A stretch of DNA of 64,000 bases, taken from assembly GCF_022346425.1 (NCBI RefSeq), contig NZ_JAKRCW010000001.1, positions 186,001-250,000 on the forward strand. The letters run 5' to 3'. This DNA is from Pseudoglutamicibacter albus (GTDB lineage: Bacteria; Actinomycetota; Actinomycetes; Actinomycetales; Micrococcaceae). This document shows, piece after piece, positions 42,487 to 51,613 of this stretch. A program made the position numbers and the translations under genes. The first letter of the stretch is position 1; every line of letters starts with the position of its first letter. The notes under the pieces are model-generated. The model was not told where the DNA came from and searched no databases. It saw only the letters and a program-made list of their open reading frames with translations.

Positions 42487-45240
42487 ATGCGCGTCCTCCG
42501 GGCAACCCGTGCCTCCATCGCCGCTGCGGCCATCGCGGCAACCACCTTCGCCACCGCATCGGGCGTCACTGCCGCGCTGACCTTGGGCGCGCTGACCTTC
42601 GGCGCGGCTCCTGCCTACGCCGGCCCGGACGACGACCGCAGCGTTGAAACGAAAGCCCACATCGACGCCCCTAAGGTTTTCTGGAATAAGCAAGCTGGCA
42701 CGTTCGCGATCAACTCGCAGGCCAACGGGAAAACCGTACCGCTCGAGACCACCGCCAACTGGGTGGGCCGCGGCTACAACGACGACGGCAGCCAAAACTA
42801 CACGTTCCCCATCACCTCGGACCCGCGCCTGGACTTCCTTGGCAAGGACGGCCAGCTGCTCTACATGGCGCCGCAAGTTCCAGGGCCGGGCAACAGCCCC
42901 ATCTGGTCGGGTTTCGGGGCCGATACCGCGGTGCCTATCGAGCAGTTCCAAGACGGCAACTTTGCGCTGGAAATGGTCGGCTTCAACGGCCCTGGCCGGA
43001 TGGAGATGTTCAATTATTCGACGTTCGGTAGCCTGCCGGTGACGCGCCTGTTTTCTTCGCATGACAAGGTTTCGCGCACTGTGTGGCTGGACCCGGGCAC
43101 GCACACGCACAACATCACGACGTTCACCAAGCCGGGCCGCTACGAAGTCACGTTCGACGCGACCGCCCGCACAACCGACGGCCGCTTCATTTCCTCTAAG
43201 CCCACGACGCTGGTGTGGCGGGTAGGCGGTACCAACCCCGCCGATGAGAAGCTCGGCGACGTCCGCGCCGCCTACAACAAAGCGTCCAGTGTGGGTGCAG
43301 CGGTGCAGGGCGACGCTCAGGAAAGTGCGGCGGAGGGTGCCGCGGCTTCCAAACCGACGTTCACGATCGCCCCGCACGCCGGCAGTGAGCGTGACGGCGA
43401 CAAGAACCTCACCGACCTCACCTTCAACGCCGGCAACGAGGACGCTGAGGGCACGGTGGTGTTCTACATCGACGGCTACCACCTCGCCGAGGTTCCGGTG
43501 AAGAACGGCACCGCGACGTGGAGCGAGATGATCGGCTCGCAGACGTCGAATTTCCAGGCCGTGTTCGTGCCGACCAAGGGTGCCGCCCGCTGGATCAGCG
43601 CACCGCTGAGCGCCGCCACGGGGCAGAAGGCCGTGTCCACGCAGGAGGTCGGTCAGTTCCCTGAGGAAACCCCCGATGCGCCGGCCGGCGAGTTCTCGAA
43701 GGGTGAGGTCACGGTCGGTTCGCGCGATGTGTCCGTTACCGCGCGGCCGCAAAACAACAGCGACCTCATCACCATTGACACCAAGCCAGCGGATGATTCG
43801 CTGATCTATAACGTCACCGGCGGCTTCTATGAGGAAGGCTATGACGAGCCGACCTGCCCCGTTGAAGGCGTGAGCGGCCCGGGTCGCCGCACCATCGTGG
43901 CAGACAGCGAATACTGCAAGGGCGAGGGCTATTCGCTGCGCCTCACGCTGGAGCCGCAGCCGCGAGCAGCGATTGGCAACACTGACGTGATCGACCTCGG
44001 GCAGGTGAGCGGCGCCGGTAAGACGGTTGAGGCTCGGTTCGCTGGCATCGGCGAAAGCAACGAGCCTGCGCCGGGTGAGTCTGACCCGAACCCGGGTGAG
44101 GGCGACGACGGAAACGAAGGTTCCGACGGCGCGATCCTGGATACGCCTGTGACGATCAACAACGGCCACGTGGACTTGCGCGCCATGGAGGTTGACGGGC
44201 AGTTCTCGGTGGCGTTGGGTGATGATTCGCGTCAGCACGCCAAGGAGTCCGTGCTCCGAACCATCAACTCGACGACCCTGGAGGTCACCAAGCTCGCGAA
44301 GGTTAAGCGTGAGGGCAACGTGCTGGCCGATGAGAGCTATGACGTGCTCGGCCCGAAGGGTAGCGAGCTGTATGTTCTGCCGCAGGGTCAGCAGCCGGGG
44401 CGTGTGTGGCCGGGCTTCTCGAGCGAGGCCCTGGACCGCGTGAAGTACCCCGAGGGCGCAACCATGACGCTCACCCCGGTGAGCGCGCCTGAGGGCGGTA
44501 AGTGGTTCGCCTACACCGAGAACCTGGGCGCCATCAACCGGATGTACGCGTCTAGCGAGAAGGCTTCCGACGTGCCGCTGCCTCCGGGCACTCACATGCA
44601 CACCGCGTGGGCGTTCACTAAGCCGGGCACCTACACGATTGACGTGACGGCCCGCGCCAAGCAGTCCGGCGACGGTGAGCAGGGTGCCCAGGCCCGCAGC
44701 GCCGCTGGAAGTGGCAACGATGGGGAAGCGGTTGCTAAGACCCAACGCCTCACATTCGTGGTGGAGAAGAAATCCGCCACCGAAGAGCCTGGCGCTTCGG
44801 AAGCTCCGAGCGAGAATCCGACGGCGGAACCAACGGAAGAGCCGACGGAAGATCCAAGTGAGGAACCGACCGAGCAGCCGAGCGGGGAACCGTCCCAACA
44901 GCCGACCGCGGAACCGTCGCAACAGCCGACCGCGGAACCTAGCGTGGAGCCGAGCGACCAACCGTCTGAGCAACCAACCGAGGAGCCTTCGGTGGCGCCA
45001 AGCGCGGCGCCCACGCAGGAACCGGGCACCCAGCCGTCAACGGAACATCCAGGCGAAAGCCCTAGCTCTTCAGCTCAGCCGGGCGAGCCAGGCGATCGTG
45101 CTGGGGTGGGTTCCGCATCGGACGTGGGAAGTGACCTAGCACGCACGGGTGCGGCGGTGTTGGTAGCGGGCGTGATCGCTGGGGTGGCGGTCCTCACGGG
45201 TGTCGTGTTGTTGCTGGTTGCGCGCCGCCGCAAGGGCTGA
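42487..45240 (+). CDS. Cell-wall-anchored protein with His-containing surface-anchored repeats
   Basis: A secreted protein of 917 residues. Its signal peptide ends near 44 (FGAAPAYA). Two copies of an actinobacterial surface-anchored repeat (TIGR03769-like, choice-of-anchor M) carry the motifs GTHTHNITTFTKPGRYEVTF (~203) and GTHMHTAWAFTKPGTYTIDV (~700). An Ig-like insert (~325-370) lies between. A Pro/Glu/Thr tail (~770-870) leads to LARTG (884), a hydrophobic helix and RRRKG. The ATG at 42487 has AAGGAG. Proteins of this family are encoded with zinc/manganese ABC importers and Zur boxes in other actinobacteria. The THTH and THMH motifs suggest metal binding, by inference. No ABC genes are adjacent here. 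Confidence 0.88.
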   Translation: MRVLRATRASIAAAAIAATTFATASGVTAALTLGALTFGAAPAYAGPDDDRSVETKAHIDAPKVFWNKQAGTFAINSQANGKTVPLETTANWVGRGYNDDGSQNYTFPITSDPRLDFLGKDGQLLYMAPQVPGPGNSPIWSGFGADTAVPIEQFQDGNFALEMVGFNGPGRMEMFNYSTFGSLPVTRLFSSHDKVSRTVWLDPGTHTHNITTFTKPGRYEVTFDATARTTDGRFISSKPTTLVWRVGGTNPADEKLGDVRAAYNKASSVGAAVQGDAQESAAEGAAASKPTFTIAPHAGSERDGDKNLTDLTFNAGNEDAEGTVVFYIDGYHLAEVPVKNGTATWSEMIGSQTSNFQAVFVPTKGAARWISAPLSAATGQKAVSTQEVGQFPEETPDAPAGEFSKGEVTVGSRDVSVTARPQNNSDLITIDTKPADDSLIYNVTGGFYEEGYDEPTCPVEGVSGPGRRTIVADSEYCKGEGYSLRLTLEPQPRAAIGNTDVIDLGQVSGAGKTVEARFAGIGESNEPAPGESDPNPGEGDDGNEGSDGAILDTPVTINNGHVDLRAMEVDGQFSVALGDDSRQHAKESVLRTINSTTLEVTKLAKVKREGNVLADESYDVLGPKGSELYVLPQGQQPGRVWPGFSSEALDRVKYPEGATMTLTPVSAPEGGKWFAYTENLGAINRMYASSEKASDVPLPPGTHMHTAWAFTKPGTYTIDVTARAKQSGDGEQGAQARSAAGSGNDGEAVAKTQRLTFVVEKKSATEEPGASEAPSENPTAEPTEEPTEDPSEEPTEQPSGEPSQQPTAEPSQQPTAEPSVEPSDQPSEQPTEEPSVAPSAAPTQEPGTQPSTEHPGESPSSSAQPGEPGDRAGVGSASDVGSDLARTGAAVLVAGVIAGVAVLTGVVLLLVARRRKG

Positions 45241-45279
45241 ACCCCCGCTCGTGTGTTTAGCCTGTCTCGGGCCGGTGAT

Positions 45280-46656
45280 TCAGGCGAGCATGAAGCCCCA
45301 CACCAGAACCGATACTGCGAAGATGATTCCGAGCACGATGAGGATCAGGACCATATAGCCCATCACGTCGCGCAGCTTCAGCCCGGAGATAGCGAGCACT
45401 GGCAGAACCCAGAACGGCTGAACCATGTTGGTCCATTGGTCACCGATCTGCACCGCAACCGCAGTCGCAGCGTGATCCGCACCAAGCGCAGCCGCAGCCT
45501 CCGCCATCACCGGACCCTGAACAGCGAACTGACCGCCACCAGACGGCATCAGGATGTTCAAAATACCACCGGAAATGAACGACCAGAACGGCAGCGTTTC
45601 CGCGCTAGCGAACGTACCGAACGCATCAGCGAACGCAACAGCCAAACCGGACGCGCTCAAAATACCCATGATGCCCGCATAGAACGGGTACTGGATGATG
45701 ATGCCGGCAACAACCTTAACGCCATCGTTGACTGCCGTGAGGAACGCGGAAGGCCGCATGAACAGCAGGATTCCGAGGAACAGAAACATGAAGTTCACCG
45801 TGTCCAGGTTCAGCGTGCCGCCCTTGACGAAATAGCGGACCGCGAACAGCATCGCAATCAACCCGAAACCGATGCCAACAACGCGGGAATTGTTCAGGCG
45901 GCTAGCAATGGTCGGGGTGCTCTCCTGCACTGGCTTCACCGAAACCGCAGGGAAGTCTTCGCGGTTGATCTCGCGGACCTTCGCCGGGTCCTTCGGGTGC
46001 AGCAGCATGTTGAAAATCGGCAAAATGATAAGCACTGCCAGGTTCGTCAGCAGCAGGTACGGGGAGAACAGCGTATCCGTTAGCGGGATCAGACCAACCT
46101 GCTCTTCCATGAAGTTGCCAGGGGTCGCAAGCAGCAATGGAACCGAACCAGACAAGCCGATGCCGTACACCGCGAACCCGGAATAGCCGGCCGCAATCGC
46201 AAGCGGATAGTGCAGGCCCTTAACGTTCATCGCGAGCTTCTGCGCAACAATGCCGCCCATGACCAGGCCGAAGCCCCAGTTCAACCACGAGCCAATGCCG
46301 CCCACCAGCGTCGCCGCAACAATAGCGGCACGCGGCGAGGAGATCTTCGAGGTCAGCACGTCCAAGAAGCGGTCCACCGGCGGAGTCTTAGCGAGAACAT
46401 AGCCCGCCAACAGCACCACGGTCATCTGCATCGTGAAGGACAACAGACCCCAGAAGCCCTCACCCCAGTAGTCAACAACCTGGAACGGGCTGGAACCCTG
46501 GAAAATAATGGCCAGGATCATCGTCAAGACCGTCAAGATCATGGCGATGACAAGCGGATCCGGCAAGTACCGGTCCATCAAATTAGAGAAAAACTGGGCC
46601 GTCGCTTCGAGCGGTCCACGTCTCCGTTTTACGGTTTGAACCTCATTGTTCATCAT
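45280..46656 (-). CDS. AtoE-type short-chain fatty acid/organic acid carrier (copy 1)
   Basis: A polytopic membrane protein of 458 residues of the AtoE (TIGR00366) family, thought to import short-chain fatty acids. About 12 hydrophobic segments; conserved stretches include NWGFGLVMGGIVAQKLA, AAGYSGFAVYGIG and MPSGGGQFAVQGPVM, and the tail QPFWVLPVLAISGLKLRDVMGY. The start ATG overlaps the CRYL1-like dehydrogenase stop (ATGA at 46653-46656). It is the last gene of the cyclase-SDR-dehydrogenase-carrier operon. A close paralogue lies at 54580-56088. Confidence 0.9.
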   Translation of the reverse strand: MMNNEVQTVKRRRGPLEATAQFFSNLMDRYLPDPLVIAMILTVLTMILAIIFQGSSPFQVVDYWGEGFWGLLSFTMQMTVVLLAGYVLAKTPPVDRFLDVLTSKISSPRAAIVAATLVGGIGSWLNWGFGLVMGGIVAQKLAMNVKGLHYPLAIAAGYSGFAVYGIGLSGSVPLLLATPGNFMEEQVGLIPLTDTLFSPYLLLTNLAVLIILPIFNMLLHPKDPAKVREINREDFPAVSVKPVQESTPTIASRLNNSRVVGIGFGLIAMLFAVRYFVKGGTLNLDTVNFMFLFLGILLFMRPSAFLTAVNDGVKVVAGIIIQYPFYAGIMGILSASGLAVAFADAFGTFASAETLPFWSFISGGILNILMPSGGGQFAVQGPVMAEAAAALGADHAATAVAVQIGDQWTNMVQPFWVLPVLAISGLKLRDVMGYMVLILIVLGIIFAVSVLVWGFMLA

Positions 46657-47627
46657 TCCCCCAAGGGCTTATTGAGTGATTTTTGTTTTAGAAGTTGTCC
46701 ATCGCGCCATAGGACGCGCTGTTCCCAATCGCCTGGCGAAAGCAGCTCACCACGCTGGCGAACCACCTCCGCGACAAGGTCCTCAGTCCACGGTGTCCTG
46801 TTACCAATGTCATGTTCCATGCGCTGATACGACGGACCCATGCGGTCAGCATGAGCCGCGATCCCGCCGCGCGTGTTGAGATCCACCGTTTCGAACGGCC
46901 CCATGAAGGCCCAACGGCGGCCCAAGCCATCGCGGACAACTTTGTCGATGTCGTCGACGTCCGCCACGCCTTCCCGCACGAGCGCGTAAGCCTCCCGCAA
47001 CACCGCACCCTGGAGCCGGTTGAAGAGGAAACCCTCAATCTCCTTGTGCAGAACCACAGGTGAAAGCCCCGCTTGCTCATAGAGCGCGCGAGCCCGCTCA
47101 ACCGCGGCGGGCGAAGTGGCAGGGCTAGGGACCAACTCGATCACCGGGATCGCGTACGGCGGATTACCCGGGTGCGCCACCAGCGTCTGTTCCTCGATCC
47201 CGGTTCCTGCCGCGGACTTCGACGTCGGGATGAACGACGTCGACGAGCACACAACGCACTCCTCGGAGATCAGCTGAGCGAGCTCACTGAACAGTGAACG
47301 CTTCATCTCAAGCTTCTCCGGAATGCATTCCTGCACCAGCGCCGCGCCGGCAACCGCTTCCTCGAGGCGACCCGTGGTGGTGACGCGCTCAACCAGGGCG
47401 TCAACGTCGCCGTCGAAGAGGCCGTGCTTCTGCAGCAGCTCGCCGCGTTCGCGGATCTCCTGCGGGATCGCGTTCCGGCGCTCTTCCGCAGGCTCGAAAA
47501 TGGAAACCTGCATCCCCGCCTGCGCGAACACCACGGCGAAAGCAACCCCGATGGAGCCGCCACCCACCACTGCGATGTGGCCGTTGGCTACGGTGCCGGC
47601 TGAAGATGCGTTCTGTTGATTAGTCAT
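46653..47627 (-). CDS. 3-hydroxyacyl-CoA / L-gulonate 3-dehydrogenase family protein (CRYL1-like)
   Basis: A cytosolic NAD-dependent dehydrogenase of 324 residues with an N-terminal Rossmann site (AVVGGGSIGVAFA, ~20-32) and a helical C-terminal domain. AHPGNPPYAIPVIELVPSP, EIEGFLFNRLQGAVLREAY and the catalytic His in AHPGNPP closely parallel lambda-crystallin/L-gulonate 3-dehydrogenase and 3-hydroxybutyryl-CoA dehydrogenases. The substrate is a 3-hydroxy acid or its CoA ester. The start overlaps the SDR stop by eight bases and its stop overlaps the carrier by four, so the genes are tightly coupled. Expression is likely reduced by the upstream transposon, unless a promoter in the transposon substitutes. 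Confidence 0.9.
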   Translation of the reverse strand: MTNQQNASSAGTVANGHIAVVGGGSIGVAFAVVFAQAGMQVSIFEPAEERRNAIPQEIRERGELLQKHGLFDGDVDALVERVTTTGRLEEAVAGAALVQECIPEKLEMKRSLFSELAQLISEECVVCSSTSFIPTSKSAAGTGIEEQTLVAHPGNPPYAIPVIELVPSPATSPAAVERARALYEQAGLSPVVLHKEIEGFLFNRLQGAVLREAYALVREGVADVDDIDKVVRDGLGRRWAFMGPFETVDLNTRGGIAAHADRMGPSYQRMEHDIGNRTPWTEDLVAEVVRQRGELLSPGDWEQRVLWRDGQLLKQKSLNKPLGE

Positions 47628-48123
47628 GGTGTGCTCCTACAGTCATGCCGCCACATACATACAAGGTCTGGCCAGTGATGAAGCCGGCGTTAGCGCTCAG
47701 CAAGAAGACGGCGGCGTGGGCGACGTCATCGGGCGTTCCCATACGGCCAACCGGGATGCTGTTGACGATCGCCTTAGTTCGCTCAGATTCCGCTGGGTTC
47801 GCGTTCATGAACAGCTCAGTAGCGATGGGGCCCGGCGCCACGGCATTCACCGTGATGCCCTGCTGACCTTCCTCGAGAGCCCACGTGCGCGTCATGCCTT
47901 GCAGACCGGCCTTCGTAGCGGAATACGCGGTGCGCAACTCCTTACCCAGAGCCGCGCGCGACGCGATGTTCACGATCCGGCCGAAACCAGCCTCACGCAT
48001 CCCCGGCACCAACGCCTGAGCGCACAAGAAAGCGCTCCGCAGATTGAGGGCAACAGCGTTATCAAACTCTTCGACCGTCTGATCGCTGAGAGAGTTCGCG
48101 AAAACAGCGCCAACATTATTGAC
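47620..48123 (-). pseudogene. SDR dehydrogenase, 3' part (split by tet(33) transposon)
   Basis: The C-terminal two thirds of an SDR: NNVGAVFANSLSDQ (residue ~75 onward), IVNIASRAALG with catalytic Ser, AYSATKAGLQG with Tyr and Lys, and FITGQTLYVCGG. It continues in phase from the 5' part at 52966-53175 once the transposon (48124-52957) and one copy of the 8-bp repeat are removed. The intact protein would be 237 residues, normal for an SDR. As it stands only a hybrid or truncated protein can be made. Confidence 0.93.
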
Positions 48124-49003
48124 GGCTCTGTTGCAAAAATCGTGAAGCTTGAGCATGCTTGGCGGAGATTGGACGGACGGAACGATGACGGATTTCAAGT
48201 GGCGCCATTTCCAGGGTGATGTGATCCTGTGGGCGGTGCGCTGGTATTGTCGCTATCCGATCAGCTATCGCGACCTTGAGGAAATGCTGGCGGAACGCGG
48301 CATTTCGGTCGACCATACGACGATCTATCGCTGGGTCCAGTGCTACGCCCCGGAGATGGAGAAGCGGCTGCGCTGGTTCTGGCGGCGTGGCTTTGATCCG
48401 AGCTGGCGCCTGGATGAAACCTACGTCAAGGTGCGGGGCAAGTGGACCTACCTGTACCGGGCAGTCGACAAGCGGGGCGACACGATCGATTTCTACCTGT
48501 CGCCGACCCGCAGCGCCAAGGCAGCGAAGCGGTTCCTGGGCAAGGCCCTGCGAGGCCTGAAGCACTGGGAAAAGCCTGCCACGCTCAATACCGACAAAGC
48601 GCCGAGCTATGGTGCAGCGATCACCGAATTGAAGCGCGAAGGAAAGCTGGACCGGGAGACGGCCCACCGGCAGGTGAAGTATCTCAATAACGTGATCGAG
48701 GCCGATCACGGAAAGCTCAAGATACTGATCAAGCCGGTGCGCGGTTTCAAATCGATCCCCACGGCCTATGCCACGATCAAGGGATTCGAAGTCATGCGAG
48801 CCCTGCGCAAAGGACAGGCTCGCCCCTGGTGCCTGCAGCCCGGCATCAGGGGCGAGGTGCGCCTTGTGGAGAGAGCTTTTGGCATTGGGCCCTCGGCGCT
48901 GACGGAGGCCATGGGCATGCTCAACCACCATTTCGCAGCAGCCGCCTGATCGGCGCAGAGCGACAGCCTACCTCTGACTGCCGCCAATCTTTGCAACAGA
49001 GCC
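48124..49003 (+). mobile_element. IS6100 (left copy)
   Basis: Complete IS6-family element of 880 bp with 14-bp inverted ends GGCTCTGTTGCAAA / TTTGCAACAGAGCC. It is in the same orientation as the right copy and encodes an identical transposase. Confidence 0.96.
48155..48949 (+). CDS. tnpA: IS6100 transposase
   Basis: IS6-family DDE transposase, 264 residues from ATG 48155 (an internal ATG at 48185 gives 254). The N-terminal helix-turn-helix region (EEMLAERGISVDHTTIYRWV) is followed by the DDE core: LDETYVKVRGKW, LNTDKAPSYG and NNVIEADHGKLK. The sequence is the known IS6100 transposase. It mediates replicative transposition and cointegrate formation, which builds composite units such as this one. 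Confidence 0.96.
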   Translation: MLGGDWTDGTMTDFKWRHFQGDVILWAVRWYCRYPISYRDLEEMLAERGISVDHTTIYRWVQCYAPEMEKRLRWFWRRGFDPSWRLDETYVKVRGKWTYLYRAVDKRGDTIDFYLSPTRSAKAAKRFLGKALRGLKHWEKPATLNTDKAPSYGAAITELKREGKLDRETAHRQVKYLNNVIEADHGKLKILIKPVRGFKSIPTAYATIKGFEVMRALRKGQARPWCLQPGIRGEVRLVERAFGIGPSALTEAMGMLNHHFAAAA

Positions 49004-49039
49004 TTTGCGTCAATGCAGGGAGATAGCGAAGAGCGCGCT

Positions 49040-49240
49040 TCAACGGAGATGCTCGAATGGGTCCACGACGGATTGGAGTCCGTGGTCGCGGCAGACGTAG
49101 ATGATTCGCACGCCGTACCCGTCGGCGCCGCTCGGCTCGGGGTCGCATTCTGCGCGGCAGACGTTACAGAGCCGGTGCTCGTTGCTCCCCCAGACCGTGA
49201 CCTCGATATCGTCGGGGATCTCCATTCCGTCGAACTCCAT
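49040..49240 (-). CDS. Small Cys-containing hypothetical protein
   Basis: A frame of 66 residues with a CNVC motif, a third Cys in RAEC, and a fourth in IYVCRDHG. It is acidic at the N-terminus and looks like a genuine small globular or metal-binding protein rather than a shadow frame. No strong ribosome site is seen. It lies between IS6100 and the tetR gene within the transposon, and its function is unknown. Confidence 0.4.
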   Translation of the reverse strand: MEFDGMEIPDDIEVTVWGSNEHRLCNVCRAECDPEPSGADGYGVRIIYVCRDHGLQSVVDPFEHLR

Positions 49241-49340
49241 ATGCGGAGGTTAGCTGTCGCGGATTGAGTCGTGTCAAGATGCGGCACCGATGCTAAACCG
49301 CCGTTACCTATGGTCATCGCGCCGGTCGCGCACTCGACGC

Positions 49341-49505
49341 TTAGTTCTTGAGGTACTCGAGGACGGCGATGACGCGCTTGTTCCCTGTGCGCTCGTTAAG
49401 GTCGAGCATGGTGAAGATGCTGCTGATGTGCCGTTCCGCGATCGCGACGCGACATGCACACGGTCCCTGATTTGCTCGTTTGTGAGCCCCGTAGCCATGA
49501 GCGAA
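49341..49505 (-). pseudogene. LuxR-type helix-turn-helix remnant
   Basis: Minus-strand sequence reads MATGLTNEQIRDRVHVA and then, after a one-base shift, IAERHISSIFTMLDLNERT and KRVIAVLEYLKN with a stop at 49341. This is the DNA-recognition end of a NarL/LuxR-type response regulator, frameshifted and lacking its receiver domain. It travelled as debris beside the tet genes. Confidence 0.7.
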
Positions 49506-49587
49506 TCGTCAGTATCGCGGAGGAGGTGCTGCGGGAGCGGGAAAGGATTGACCTTACTGACGCAGAGACCCAAAGTGCGAGCATCCC

Positions 49588-50157
49588 TCATCGCTTTGAT
49601 GCCAGCCCTTCAACCATTGCAACTAACCCGAACTCGAAATCTAGGTCTTGATCGACAGGCTCACATCCGTTGTCGAGCGCTGTTTGTTCTTCTAGTACGA
49701 AACCGACCGTATAGCGGCTGATAGCCATGAGAGCTCGGACCGCAGAGCCCTCAGCGAATCCTTCGGACACGAGAAACTCGATCTGACTTTCGGGGGCATC
49801 CGAGCCCGCTGGCATCTGGTCACTCTTTTGACGGTGAAACTCTGCGTGCAGCCGTGCTCCATCCCGGACTGCCAGAAGCGCTGTCCGGAAGCTCCGCGCG
49901 TTGCGCAGGAGAAAGTCGTCCCAGCGCTCCCCTGACTCTGGGAGTGAGGCGTGGTGTTCGCGATCAAGCACATCAGCTGCGAGCGATCCGAGCAGGTGGG
50001 CCTTTGTCCGAAAGTGCCAGTAGAGCGCTGGCTGCTGCACCCGCAGATGCGCAGCCAGCGCCCGTGTGGTGAAACCGTCGATCCCCGTGTTATTGAGCAC
50101 ATGCCTCGCACCGCGCAAGACTGCTGCACGATCGAGTCGCGCTTGTTTCTGAGCCAT
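49588..50157 (-). CDS. tetR(33): Tetracycline repressor TetR(33)
   Basis: TetR-class repressor of 189 residues. The N-terminal helix-turn-helix is GFTTRALAAHLRVQQPALYWHF (~28-49), followed by the helical tetracycline-binding domain, including ARLHAEFH and the TVGFVLEEQ helix that supplies dimer contacts. It is divergent from tetA(33), with a palindromic operator region between. Tetracycline-Mg releases it from the operator, inducing the pump. Length is slightly below the ~207 of plasmid TetR(B). Confidence 0.95.
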   Translation of the reverse strand: MAQKQARLDRAAVLRGARHVLNNTGIDGFTTRALAAHLRVQQPALYWHFRTKAHLLGSLAADVLDREHHASLPESGERWDDFLLRNARSFRTALLAVRDGARLHAEFHRQKSDQMPAGSDAPESQIEFLVSEGFAEGSAVRALMAISRYTVGFVLEEQTALDNGCEPVDQDLDFEFGLVAMVEGLASKR

Positions 50158-50162
50158 GCTTG

Positions 50163-50198
50163 CACTTTATCATCGATAACTTTATCGTTGATAAGGTG
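50163..50198. promoter_or_regulatory. tet operator region
   Basis: A long imperfect palindrome covers the whole gap between tetR and tetA: CACTTTATC at one end, GATAAGGTG at the other, with TATCATCGATA and TATCGTTGATA inside. TetR dimers bound here would shut both promoters. The tetA GTG (50196) falls within its right arm, so transcripts may be nearly leaderless. Confidence 0.8.
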
Positions 50199-51419
50199 TC
50201 ATCTCTCACTTCCGCTCGTGGCTCGTTGGCCACGGTCCTCATCACGGCTAGCCTCGACGCCGCCGGCATGGGCCTGGTGATGCCGATTCTTCCCGCACTG
50301 CTACACGAGGCAGGGGTCACCGCTGATGCGGTTCCGCTGAACGTCGGAGTGCTGATCGCGCTCTACGCGGTAATGCAGTTCATCTTTGCCCCCGTACTGG
50401 GAACGCTGTCGGACCGATTCGGCCGCCGCCGGGTGCTGCTTGTTTCCCTGGCCGGTGCGACCGTCGACTATCTCGTGCTCGCCACGACGTCCGCTCTGTC
50501 GGTGTTCTATATCGCCCGCGCAGTGGCTGGGATAACCGGAGCGACCAATGCGGTCACCGCCACCGTGATCGCCGACATCACGCCACCCCACCAGCGCGCC
50601 AAGCGTTTCGGTTTACTCAGTGCCTGCTATGGCGGCGGAATGATCGCGGGGCCAGCCATGGGTGGACTGTTCGGTGCCATCTCGCCACATCTGCCGTTTT
50701 TGCTCGCTGCTCTTCTCTCAGCGAGCAATCTGGCACTCACCTTTATCCTGTTACGCGAGACCCGTCCTGATTCCCCTGCGCGCTCTGCGTCGCTCGCTCA
50801 GCATCGTGGTCGCCCCGGCCTCAGCGCGGTGCCTGGGATTACCTTCCTATTAATCGCATTCGGCCTTGTTCAATTCATTGGGCAGGCTCCAGGTGCGACC
50901 TGGGTGCTGTTTACTGAACACCGCCTCGACTGGAGTCCCGTCGAAGTTGGAATCTCCCTGTCCGTTTTCGGGATCGTACAGGTTCTCGTGCAGGCCCTCC
51001 TTACTGGCCGCATCGTGGAGTGGATCGGTGAGGCAAAAACAGTCATCATCGGGTGTATTACCGACGCCTTGGGTCTCGTAGGCCTGGCGATTGTCACTGA
51101 CGCATTTTCCATGGCACCTATCTTGGCGGCACTGGGGATCGGTGGCATCGGCCTCCCCGCTCTGCAAACCCTTCTCTCCCAGCGCGTCGATGAACAGCAC
51201 CAAGGGCGCCTCCAGGGTGTGCTCGCCAGCATCAACAGCGTCACATCGATCTTCGGACCGGTCGCTTTCACAACGATCTTCGCGCTCACTTACATCAACG
51301 CCGACGGCTTCCTCTGGCTCTGCGCCGCAGCACTCTACGTGCCCTGCGTGATTCTCATCATGCGTGGTACAGCAGCGTCCCCGAAGTTCGGCTCTTGGGC
51401 GAGCGGCGACTCGATGTGA
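50196..51419 (+). CDS. tetA(33): Tetracycline efflux pump Tet(33)
   Basis: Major-facilitator tetracycline/H+ antiporter of 407 residues from the GTG at 50196, the known length of Tet(33). It has twelve membrane helices. Loop 2-3 motif A is GTLSDRFGRRRVLL; the TetA-type motif in helix 4-5 is AVAGITGATNAVTATVIADIT; PALQTLLSQRVDEQHQGRLQG lies in the second half. A longer frame from an ATG at 50160 would run through the operator and is unlikely. The protein exports tetracycline-Mg complexes and gives tetracycline resistance. Confidence 0.96.
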   Translation: MSSLTSARGSLATVLITASLDAAGMGLVMPILPALLHEAGVTADAVPLNVGVLIALYAVMQFIFAPVLGTLSDRFGRRRVLLVSLAGATVDYLVLATTSALSVFYIARAVAGITGATNAVTATVIADITPPHQRAKRFGLLSACYGGGMIAGPAMGGLFGAISPHLPFLLAALLSASNLALTFILLRETRPDSPARSASLAQHRGRPGLSAVPGITFLLIAFGLVQFIGQAPGATWVLFTEHRLDWSPVEVGISLSVFGIVQVLVQALLTGRIVEWIGEAKTVIIGCITDALGLVGLAIVTDAFSMAPILAALGIGGIGLPALQTLLSQRVDEQHQGRLQGVLASINSVTSIFGPVAFTTIFALTYINADGFLWLCAAALYVPCVILIMRGTAASPKFGSWASGDSM

Positions 51420-51610
51420 GTTGTGAGACGTGAGCAGGAGCAACACGGCGGCGACACTGCTTCGCCATGGCCGACTAGCGAGACGGCGCCACCGGGAAAC
51501 TCGGCATCATCGACCAAGGACAGGTCAGCTGGGAGCCTGATAGACCCATCGAAATGTGCGTGCCGATCGCGGAGAAGGGCCGGGCGCATCGGATCGAGCC
51601 ATAGCACCAT
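51420..51610. other. Gene debris downstream of tetA(33)
   Basis: The plus strand contains a short frame (GKLGIIDQGQVSWEPDRPIE and onward, ending at about 51602) that resembles the end of an effector-binding domain of the MerR/GyrI type. No intact gene is present. Confidence 0.35.
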
Positions 51611-51613
51611 GAG

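Noticed and set aside
42466-44973. Very long open frame (835 codons) antisense to the second wall protein gene
   Set aside because: The sense strand has a signal peptide, family repeats, wall-spanning tail and sorting signal. The antisense product is Arg/Leu/Gly-rich low-complexity sequence, typical of a GC-skew shadow.
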